64,000 nucleotides of DNA from Paenibacillus baekrokdamisoli. Its GTDB lineage: Bacteria > Bacillota > Bacilli > Paenibacillales > Paenibacillaceae. Location of the stretch: the NCBI RefSeq assembly GCF_003945345.1, contig NZ_AP019308.1:5632501-5696500 (forward strand). Direction: 5' to 3'. Positions 17,009-24,465 of the stretch are shown here, piece after piece; position 1 is the first letter of the stretch, and each line of letters begins with the position of its first letter. The notes under the pieces were generated by a model. That model did no database searches. It was not told the origin of the DNA and saw only the letters and a list, made by a program, of their open reading frames with translations. A program made the translations under genes and the position numbers.

Positions 17009-18178
17009 TCAGATAGAAGGTTGTTCAACCGAAAGCACAGCGGTCGATTTTCTTACAATGAGCTTGGTTGGGAGTAGAATCTTCCTGCGCTCCTGTTTAG
17101 GGTGTTTGATAATAGAATCAAGCAATCGGACCGCTTCTTTACCAAGTTCTTTCTCCTGCTGACTCACACAGGTCGGGGGAACTTTGGAAAGAGCCGATAG
17201 TTCATAGTTGTCAAAAAAAACAATAGACAAATCCTCAGGAACATGAATGCCGATCTCGACGGCGGCTTCCATAATGGTTAGCCCTACTGCAGAATTAATT
17301 GCAAATACAGCAGTCATATCCGGGTTTTTCCGTAGGAAGGATTGTACTTCATGTCTGACTGTTTCGTCAGCAACTCCCTCTTGTAAGATCGTGTTCGTCT
17401 GCTCGTTATCGAAATGACAAAGACGAAGGCTGTGGTCGACAGGGATATTATGGTCAGCCAACGATTTTTCGTAACCGGTCAGCCGATCTTCTATACTGGT
17501 CGTACCTTGATATGCCGTTGAAACAAATCCGATCCTTGTATGGCCTAATGAAACGAGATGAGAAGTTGCTTCATGCGCGCCTTGCACATTATCCGAACAA
17601 ACGCAGTTTGTTTCAATTCCCCGTAAATAGCGGTCCAATACGACTAGCGGAAATTCGCTTAACGTTAGCCGTAAAATCTCCTCGCTGTATGTTTCGCCCT
17701 CCACAGGGAAGATGATGATCCCTTTTACTCCGAGTTGGATTACTTCCCGCAAAATATCCTTTTCGATGTCTTGGGAGTCATGGGTTCTGCAAAATATGAG
17801 GCGATAGCCTAGTTTCGACAGCTCACTTTCAACTCCACTAAGCAGTTGTGCCGTATACATGTTTTCCAGACGTGGCATGAGGTAAGCGATCAACGGCTTA
17901 CTTGTATCATTAGTAGAATCTGAGCGATAAATAAACGGTTCGCCGGTAGTATCTGGAGAAACAAACGAACCTTTTCCCTGCACTCGAAAAATGATGCCTT
18001 CCTCAATAAGCGCAGCAAGCGCATTCTTCACAGTAATTCGGCTGACGCCGAATTGGCTGGCGAACTCATTCTCAGAAGGGATCCTGTCGTTTGGAAGCCA
18101 TATTTTCTGCGTAATTTGATCTTGAATATATTGACGGATTTGCGTGTATAAAGGGATTCGTTGTGAAGATTTAGTCAT
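17009..18178 (-). CDS. GntR-family repressor with LacI-type sugar-binding domain (AraR-like)
   Basis: Regulator of 389 residues. Residues 1-75 form a GntR winged helix (PLYTQIRQYIQDQI; RIPSENEFASQFGVSRITVK), then a periplasmic-binding-type effector domain runs to about residue 380 (LVSLGHTRIGFVST; DMTAVFAINSAVGLTIMEAA). This AraR-like architecture represses sugar-utilisation genes until the sugar binds. It is divergent from the GH38 gene, with candidate operators in the 184-bp gap and again upstream of the importer at 21069. ATG 18178 has no strong ribosome site. Confidence 0.92.
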   Translation of the reverse strand: MTKSSQRIPLYTQIRQYIQDQITQKIWLPNDRIPSENEFASQFGVSRITVKNALAALIEEGIIFRVQGKGSFVSPDTTGEPFIYRSDSTNDTSKPLIAYLMPRLENMYTAQLLSGVESELSKLGYRLIFCRTHDSQDIEKDILREVIQLGVKGIIIFPVEGETYSEEILRLTLSEFPLVVLDRYLRGIETNCVCSDNVQGAHEATSHLVSLGHTRIGFVSTAYQGTTSIEDRLTGYEKSLADHNIPVDHSLRLCHFDNEQTNTILQEGVADETVRHEVQSFLRKNPDMTAVFAINSAVGLTIMEAAVEIGIHVPEDLSIVFFDNYELSALSKVPPTCVSQQEKELGKEAVRLLDSIIKHPKQERRKILLPTKLIVRKSTAVLSVEQPSI

Positions 18179-18211
18179 GCTCCTGATTCACTCCTGAATT
18201 CGAAGAATAAT

Positions 18212-18305
18212 GTATATAACAAATATACAACTTACTAGTCACGATGTACAGAAATTTTTATAATTTACAACTGCAATGAGTGGTGGTAATATTCGTTATA
18301 TACAA
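18212..18305. promoter_or_regulatory. Candidate GntR-type operators between divergent genes
   Basis: GTATATAACAAATATAC at 18212-18228 is a near-perfect palindrome. ATATACAACTTA at 18223-18234 is an exact 12-mer shared, in inverted orientation, with the region before the importer (21081-21092). A further ATATACAA half site lies at 18298-18305. Position in the divergent promoter suits repression of both genes by the regulator. Confidence 0.55.
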
Positions 18306-18362
18306 ATAATCATTTTCGGGTTAGTTGTATTATAAATATTTTGATTGGAGTGAAACTGTTCA

Positions 18363-21017
18363 TTGGCAAAGAAAATCGTTCACATCATTTCACATTCTCA
18401 TTGGGACCGTGAGTGGTATATGCCTTTTGAGAAATTTCGTATCCGTCTGGTCGATCTAATAGATCGTACCCTTGAATTGTTGGAGTCCAAGGAAGGTGGT
18501 TTTCAATATTTTCACTTGGATGGTCATGTCCTTCTGGTTGATGATTATCTGGAAATTCGTCCTGAACAAGAACAGAGGCTTCGCAAGTTGGTTGAAGCCG
18601 GGAAGTTGTATATTGGTCCATGGTATGTACTTCAAGATGCATTCCTGACGAGCGGCGAAGCGCAAATTCGTAATCTGCAATTCGGAATCCAACGTTCCGA
18701 GCAACTGGGGAGCGCCACGAAGGTCGGTTATTTCCCGGATACGTTCGGCAATATTTCACAGTCCGCACAATTGCTTCAAGGGTTTGAGATCCATACCGCC
18801 GTATTCGGCAGGGGAATAAATTCCGTCGCGGAAAACAATACGCTAACGAATGATCAAAATTCAGGCTATCATTCCGAGCTGTGGTGGGAATCGCCGGACG
18901 GTTCGAAAGTATTATCCGTATTTATGGCGAATTGGTATCATAACGGGATGGAGCTGCCGACAGAACCAAAAGCTGCTTTGGCAAGGGCAGAGGTCATATT
19001 AAACAATGTTCAAAAATATTCAACGTCGCAGCATTTGCTATTGATGAACGGCTGCGATCATCAACCTGTACAGTCGGATGTAGGAGCGGCCATTCGAACT
19101 TTAAATGAGGTCATGCCGGATTATACATTTATACATAGTAACTTTCCTCTTTATCTGGATAGCTTGCAAAACGATATTCGGCCATGGGAGACCGTGCAGG
19201 GGGAACTGATTAGCGAGTTTACGGATGGCTGGTCTACTCTTGTAAACACGGCTTCCTCAAGAATGTATCTTAAGCAATGGAATGTCAAAGTCCAAACAGA
19301 GCTGGAACGGTGGGTTGAACCTTTTGCGGCGATTGCCGATCAACAAGGAAGAGATTACCCTGCAGCTTTGGTTCGTTATGCTTGGAAGCTATTGCTGCAA
19401 AATCATCCGCATGACAGTATTTGCGGTTGCAGCGTGGACGAGGTTCATGACGAAATGGTTACGCGTTATCGTAAAGCCATGCAAGTAGCGGAAACATTGA
19501 GTTCAAAGGCGTTGGAGTTCATTGCGGCGAACGTGGATACCGGCAATCTTGATTCTGCCGGCATACCTCTGATCGTTTTCAATCCGCTTGGGTGGGAAAG
19601 AAATGAATGGGTAGATGCACTCATCGATGTTGAAACGGAACTTCCGCTCAAGCGATATGCGCTGTTGGATATTCACGGAAACGAAGTCGATTATGAATGT
19701 GAAGATTTAGGCATTGTAAATGGGTTTACCCTGCCGGACGAGGTGTTTAGAATTCCATGGCAAAAGCGAAGGTATAAACTAAGTTTTAAAGCAAGCCGTG
19801 TTCCTTCTCTGGGGCATACAACTTATTTATTTACAAATCGAACCTCTGCTCCTTCAGCCGAGGATGCCGTCCAAGAACAATCCGCTTGTCGGGTTACAAA
19901 TGGCAGTGCCTTGATGGAGAACGATTATTATTCTATCGAAGTATGTCCGAAAGGCCTCGTCAGCATTAAGGATAAAATAACCGGAAAAACGTTTCATGAT
20001 TTGCTAACTTTGGAGGACTCCGGGGATATAGGAAATGAGTATCTGTATCGAAATGCAGAGGGTGCGGAGCCGATCGTGTCCGGAAACGATCGGGTTGAGA
20101 TGAAATTGCTTTCTACGGGGTCTATTTCGAAGCTTAGCATTAAACATGTTCTCAAGCTTCCGGCTGAACGCGAGGGCAACGTTCGTTCCATGCGAATGAG
20201 AGATCAGGTTGTCGTGATTGATATCAGCTTGCCTATGAACGCTCGAAGAATCGATGTGGAAGTAAAGTTGGACAACCGGATTAAGGATCACAGGCTGCGT
20301 GTGCTTTTTCCAACGGACTTGAATACGGAGTTTGTCCATGCGGATGCACCTTTTGATGTTGTTCGGAGGAATATTAAACCATGGGGGGAAAGGACGAATC
20401 CCTCGAATTGCGAACGCATGCAATCGTTCTTTGATCTTTCCGATGGCAAGGATGGAATGATGATTGTTTCGAGCGGACTGCCCGAATATGAGGTGTTAAG
20501 AGACGGGAGAAACACGATGGCTTTGACTTTACTTCGATGCGTGGGCGAATTAGGGGATTGGAACTACTTCCCTACTCCTGGCGCGCAATGTCTTGGAGAT
20601 TATTCCGCTCGTTTCTCGATCATCTCTCATAAGGGTGATTATCGATCGGCTCTACAGCAAGCTTATGAATTCAATGTTCCTATGCGGGTGGTTCCCGCTG
20701 AAGTTCATTCGGGTACAATCGCTCCCGAGTTATCGTGGGTAAAGCTATCCGCTGAGCCATCCGTACAGCTTACAGCCTTAAAAAAGGCGGATACCTGCGA
20801 CGGGCTTACGTTGAGGTTTGTGAATTTGAGCGATCGGGAAGAAAATATTCAAGTCAGCGGGGAACTGTGCAAAAATGCGATCGGCGCAAACGAGACTCTT
20901 CTCAATGAAAAAAACATAAGACCCATCGAGGGAGTGGATGAATCGCTGAAAGCAACCGTACCTGCTAAGCGAATGTCCACGTTTATTCTCGAAGGAAGCA
21001 AATCAAATAGGAAATAA
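18363..21017 (+). CDS. GH38 alpha-mannosidase
   Basis: Cytoplasmic glycosidase of 884 residues, full family length, no signal peptide. The GH38 metal site is clear: HSHWDREW at residues 11-18, YFPDTFGN with the nucleophile Asp near 126, and the later NGCDH and HDSICGCSVDEVHDEM motifs with zinc-binding His. TTG 18363 is preceded by GGAGTG at 10 nt and starts exactly at the family N-terminus. It would cleave alpha-mannosides after import by the transporter encoded downstream; members of this group include alpha-1,3-mannosidases and MngB-type mannosylglycerate hydrolases, and the sequence alone does not choose. First gene of the operon regulated by the divergent repressor. Confidence 0.93.
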   Translation: MAKKIVHIISHSHWDREWYMPFEKFRIRLVDLIDRTLELLESKEGGFQYFHLDGHVLLVDDYLEIRPEQEQRLRKLVEAGKLYIGPWYVLQDAFLTSGEAQIRNLQFGIQRSEQLGSATKVGYFPDTFGNISQSAQLLQGFEIHTAVFGRGINSVAENNTLTNDQNSGYHSELWWESPDGSKVLSVFMANWYHNGMELPTEPKAALARAEVILNNVQKYSTSQHLLLMNGCDHQPVQSDVGAAIRTLNEVMPDYTFIHSNFPLYLDSLQNDIRPWETVQGELISEFTDGWSTLVNTASSRMYLKQWNVKVQTELERWVEPFAAIADQQGRDYPAALVRYAWKLLLQNHPHDSICGCSVDEVHDEMVTRYRKAMQVAETLSSKALEFIAANVDTGNLDSAGIPLIVFNPLGWERNEWVDALIDVETELPLKRYALLDIHGNEVDYECEDLGIVNGFTLPDEVFRIPWQKRRYKLSFKASRVPSLGHTTYLFTNRTSAPSAEDAVQEQSACRVTNGSALMENDYYSIEVCPKGLVSIKDKITGKTFHDLLTLEDSGDIGNEYLYRNAEGAEPIVSGNDRVEMKLLSTGSISKLSIKHVLKLPAEREGNVRSMRMRDQVVVIDISLPMNARRIDVEVKLDNRIKDHRLRVLFPTDLNTEFVHADAPFDVVRRNIKPWGERTNPSNCERMQSFFDLSDGKDGMMIVSSGLPEYEVLRDGRNTMALTLLRCVGELGDWNYFPTPGAQCLGDYSARFSIISHKGDYRSALQQAYEFNVPMRVVPAEVHSGTIAPELSWVKLSAEPSVQLTALKKADTCDGLTLRFVNLSDREENIQVSGELCKNAIGANETLLNEKNIRPIEGVDESLKATVPAKRMSTFILEGSKSNRK

Positions 21018-21068
21018 TATAACAAAAGATCATCTTTACACAAAAAACCAATAGTGGTATCATATGTA

Positions 21069-21092
21069 ATATACAAGTCATAAGTTGTATAT
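21069..21092 (+). promoter_or_regulatory. Candidate GntR-type operator upstream of the importer
   Basis: Inverted ATATACAA and TTGTATAT arms enclose an 8-bp spacer. The right half read in reverse, ATATACAACTTA, matches the regulator-mannosidase promoter exactly. It lies 116 bp before the binding-protein start, so the importer probably has its own regulated promoter. Confidence 0.55.
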
Positions 21093-21137
21093 ATGATATA
21101 AACTTTCTTTTGTTCGGAGGGATGCAACGGGAATAAA

Positions 21138-21152
21138 CTAAAGCGCTTTCAT
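21138..21152 (+). promoter_or_regulatory. Candidate cre site for CcpA
   Basis: TAAAGCGCTTTCA matches the core of the catabolite-responsive element (AAAGCGCTTT with flanking TCA on one side) but lacks the outer TG on the other. It lies between the operator and the start of the binding-protein gene, a position suited to repression when preferred sugars are present. Confidence 0.45.
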
Positions 21153-21207
21153 AATTAGAATTACCGAATTGAATGGAGTCCATAACGAGAATAAGGGGTG
21201 TTGTTGC

Positions 21208-22626
21208 ATGAAAAAAGGATTCGTTATATTACTTACAGCGGTATTGATATTTACGTTAAGCGCTTGCGGAGGAAATAAAGCGGCAAATCAAGAGGGCAGT
21301 GGAAAGGCAAGTGAAGGAAAGGCAAGTGAAGGAGCGGCATCCAAGAGCGCTGAAAGTTTGACATTATGGCACTGGAAAGTCGCGTTTGATCCGGGATTCA
21401 AGGCAGTGGTGGATGCTTTCGAGAAAAAGACGGGCATCAAGGTGAATACGGAAGTCACGACCCCGGATGATGCGTATAAACAAAAAGTAACGGCATCAGC
21501 CACTGCTAATAATTTGCCTGATATTTATGCCTATTGGGCAGGCCAGGCAGAGGGGGCATTCGATGGAATCGCAATGGAATGGACTGAAGAACTTAACCGT
21601 GATTCCGCTTGGAAAAGCTCGTTCTTTCCTTCAGCGCTTTCAGGACTTACGATAGCGCAATCATCTCTCGATACTTGGGTCAAAGACAAAGCGGCAAGCG
21701 ATTGGAAAAAAGCAAGGAAAGTCGGAGAGATTTATGGAATACCGCTAGATGTAGGCGCTTTCTATACGGTGTATGGAAATGCCAAATTGCTGGCTGATGC
21801 AGGTGTCCCGACTGATGCGCCCGCTACGATCGAGGAATGGGTGGCAAGAATGAAGAAAGTGAAGGAAGCAACGAATACTCCGGGTTTTGTGTTCAGTGCC
21901 AAGACATTCTCGGTGTATGAGAATTGGATGGTCAATTTTTTGGATTATATGAAAAACGGAGAAGAATCTTTTACGAAATTCATGAATAGAGAAGAAAAAA
22001 TGTCCGATCCTCAGCATATCCATGTAGCGCAATTCATTGAAGATTTGACCAAGAGCGGGTTAATGATTCCCGGAAGCGTGTCGCTTGATATCGATCCAGC
22101 GGACCAGGCTTTTACGCAAGGGAAAGCGGCATACTTACTCGGAGGTACATTTACTTACGCCAGCTTGACGGCAATGGGGATGAACCCGGCCGATATTGTC
22201 AGCTTTAGAGTTCCGGCTTATGAAGGATCGAAATTACCGGATGCCAAGGTTACCCCGTTCCCTCTTGTTCAAATGATTGTCAACTCCAAAAGCCCTAATG
22301 CCAAGGAAGCAGTGGAGTTTGTCAAGTTTTTGACTTCGGATGAAGGGATGACGCTATATGCCAATGGGGCGTATGATATTCCTTCGGTCAAAATACAAGA
22401 TAAGTCCAAGCTGAACGAATCCATTAACGCAATGCTTTCCTCCTTAAACACGGAATCGACTTGGTGGTCGGAGAATTCCGCGATCAGCAGCAAGGTATTC
22501 GGTCCGGAATGGCAGTTGTTTCATGAAGCAAAGCAAAAAATCATTTTGGGCTCTATGACTGCAAAAGAAGCAGCAGCCAAGTTCGATGAGGCTGCCGCCG
22601 CGGAGAAAGCTAAAGAACAGAAATAA
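21208..22626 (+). CDS. Extracellular sugar-binding lipoprotein (MalE-type)
   Basis: Solute-binding lipoprotein of about 472 residues. The signal ends in the lipobox LSAC; a low-complexity linker follows, with a tandem 15-bp duplication encoding GKASE twice. The mature domain begins LTLWHWKVAFDPGFKAVVDA and contains NNLPDIYAYWAG, typical of CUT1 binding proteins. ATG 21208 with AAGGGGTG at 8 nt is chosen; the frame is open 39 bp upstream. A GGGGAG/CTCCCC hairpin lies between it and the permeases, which would favour more binding protein than permease. Confidence 0.93.
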   Translation: MKKGFVILLTAVLIFTLSACGGNKAANQEGSGKASEGKASEGAASKSAESLTLWHWKVAFDPGFKAVVDAFEKKTGIKVNTEVTTPDDAYKQKVTASATANNLPDIYAYWAGQAEGAFDGIAMEWTEELNRDSAWKSSFFPSALSGLTIAQSSLDTWVKDKAASDWKKARKVGEIYGIPLDVGAFYTVYGNAKLLADAGVPTDAPATIEEWVARMKKVKEATNTPGFVFSAKTFSVYENWMVNFLDYMKNGEESFTKFMNREEKMSDPQHIHVAQFIEDLTKSGLMIPGSVSLDIDPADQAFTQGKAAYLLGGTFTYASLTAMGMNPADIVSFRVPAYEGSKLPDAKVTPFPLVQMIVNSKSPNAKEAVEFVKFLTSDEGMTLYANGAYDIPSVKIQDKSKLNESINAMLSSLNTESTWWSENSAISSKVFGPEWQLFHEAKQKIILGSMTAKEAAAKFDEAAAAEKAKEQK

Positions 22627-22635
22627 AGGATGAAA

Positions 22636-22668
22636 AGGGGAGTCATCAAGAGAGGCTCCCCTCTTTAT
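22636..22668 (+). terminator. Intercistronic hairpin after the binding-protein gene
   Basis: AGGGGAG pairs with CTCCCCT across an A/G-rich loop, followed by CTTTATT. It is short for a full terminator and more likely a partial terminator or mRNA stabiliser. Confidence 0.5.
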
Positions 22669-22687
22669 TCAGCAGGAGGAATGTACG

Positions 22688-23608
22688 TTGAATTTGAATA
22701 TCAAAAACAAGATGGCGTTTAAGGAAATGCTTGCCGCTTATTTGCTTATTGCGCCGGCATTGGTTTTATTTCTTGTTATTGGATTATTTACAATTATATT
22801 TTCTCTGGGATTATCTTTTTTTCATATGCTTCAGGGAAGTCAGGTTCAAAATGCAAAATTCGCGGGGCTCGACAATTTCAAAGATTTTTTATTTGGCGGG
22901 GCGCCTGTCCTTTCAGAAATGTTCCGCAATGCTATCATACATAACTTCTTGATAGCGCTATCTATGGTTGTATTTGTTATCCCTATTGCATTAATATTGG
23001 CTGTTTTACTGCAGCAGATCAAACGGGGAACCAAATTTCTTCGAACCGTATTCTTGCTGCCGATGGTAACGTCTTCGGTTGCTATATATTATGTTTGGAC
23101 TGGTATTTACGATCCAGAAGGATCGATTAATAAACTTCTGCTCGCAATGGGAATAGATCACTTCGCCCAATTAAACGGTTGGTTGGGTGAATTGAATACC
23201 GCCCTGCCATCCATTATCTTCATGATCGTTTGGGGTGCGGTTCCGGGTACGATGGTTCTTTACTTTGCGGGATTGCAAACCGTGGATAATCTATTGTATG
23301 AAGCAGCCGATATAGACGGCGCCAGTGCGTTCCAGAAAATGATTCATATTACATGGCCCGTGCTTAAGCCCATAACCGTTATTGCCGTGATTTTGAATAT
23401 TAATGGGGCACTCCAAGTATTCGAACAGATATGGATCATGACCAAGGGAGGCCCGGCTGGCTCGACGCAAGTCGTTAATGTGCTTATTTATCAAGAGGCT
23501 TTTGTAAGCGGAGACATGGGAAGAGCAAACGCGATGGGGTGGACGATGTTTTTACTGACCTTCGTGATGTCGCTGCTAAGTATGCGTGCCTTTAGAGAAA
23601 AAACGTAG
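22688..23608 (+). CDS. ABC sugar permease, MalF/UgpA type
   Basis: Permease of 306 residues with six hydrophobic segments and the EAA loop YEAADIDGASAFQKMIHITW. TTG 22688 has AGGAGG at 8 nt; an ATG at 22681 is too close to that site and out of frame. It forms the channel with the next gene. The operon carries no ATPase. Confidence 0.92.
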   Translation: MNLNIKNKMAFKEMLAAYLLIAPALVLFLVIGLFTIIFSLGLSFFHMLQGSQVQNAKFAGLDNFKDFLFGGAPVLSEMFRNAIIHNFLIALSMVVFVIPIALILAVLLQQIKRGTKFLRTVFLLPMVTSSVAIYYVWTGIYDPEGSINKLLLAMGIDHFAQLNGWLGELNTALPSIIFMIVWGAVPGTMVLYFAGLQTVDNLLYEAADIDGASAFQKMIHITWPVLKPITVIAVILNINGALQVFEQIWIMTKGGPAGSTQVVNVLIYQEAFVSGDMGRANAMGWTMFLLTFVMSLLSMRAFREKT

Positions 23609-23621
23609 GTGGTTGAGACAA

Positions 23622-24452
23622 ATGAAAAAACAGGGTAGCAAACGATTGGTTATATACCTGGTTTTGCTTGCATGGGGCTTTATTTGTATCTATCCCATGT
23701 TGTGGATGATTGGTGCGTCATTAAAGGAACCTTTGGATGTGATGAGTTCTTATGCATTGTTCCCGACCAAGAAATGGCTTTGGGAGACCTATTACAATGT
23801 TTGGAACAGATTGGGGTTTTTCAAGTATTTCTTAAACAGTCTGAGTGTGACGGTATGGACTTTGGTGCTAATTAATCTTATTTATAGCTTTACGGGTTTT
23901 GCTTTCGCCAAGCTTAAATTTCCGGGCAAGACGATATTTTTCTATATGTTTCTCGGAATGATGTTTGTACCTGGAATTACGGTTCTGGTGCCGATTTATT
24001 TGACGGAAAACTATCTTGGAATATTAGACACACATCTCGGTGTCATTCTGCCTATGGTTAACGGCGGTGCACCCTTTGCCATTTTTTTATTTCGTAATTA
24101 CTTCCAGACGATTCCCCATGAAATTTATGAATCGGCAAAGATGGAAGGAGCGGGAATTTCCCGAATATTGTTTCAGATTTATTTGCCGTTGGCATTGCCT
24201 GCTATTATAACCATTACGACAATGAACTTTTTGGGTTCATGGAACAGCTTGGTGTTGCCTATGATTGTTCTTAACGATCATAAACTATTCACACTCCCTT
24301 TAGCAGTTATGTTGCTGGATACCGGAGTGTTCCGACAGTGGAACGTGTTGATGGCCGGTTCATTGATTTCAATAGTTCCTGTTGTCATTACTTTCTTTTC
24401 CCTTCAAAAATATTATTTGCAAGGACTAGCCGCGGGAGCTGTTAAATCATAA
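23622..24452 (+). CDS. ABC sugar permease, MalG/UgpE type
   Basis: Permease of about 276 residues, six hydrophobic segments, EAA loop YESAKMEGAGISRILFQIYL and the family ending LQGLAAGAVKS. ATG 23622 follows AGGTGG, 13 bp after the previous stop. Second subunit of the importer between the mannosidase and the beta-helix proteins. Confidence 0.92.
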   Translation: MKKQGSKRLVIYLVLLAWGFICIYPMLWMIGASLKEPLDVMSSYALFPTKKWLWETYYNVWNRLGFFKYFLNSLSVTVWTLVLINLIYSFTGFAFAKLKFPGKTIFFYMFLGMMFVPGITVLVPIYLTENYLGILDTHLGVILPMVNGGAPFAIFLFRNYFQTIPHEIYESAKMEGAGISRILFQIYLPLALPAIITITTMNFLGSWNSLVLPMIVLNDHKLFTLPLAVMLLDTGVFRQWNVLMAGSLISIVPVVITFFSLQKYYLQGLAAGAVKS

Positions 24453-24465
24453 AGGAGGCCAGTAA

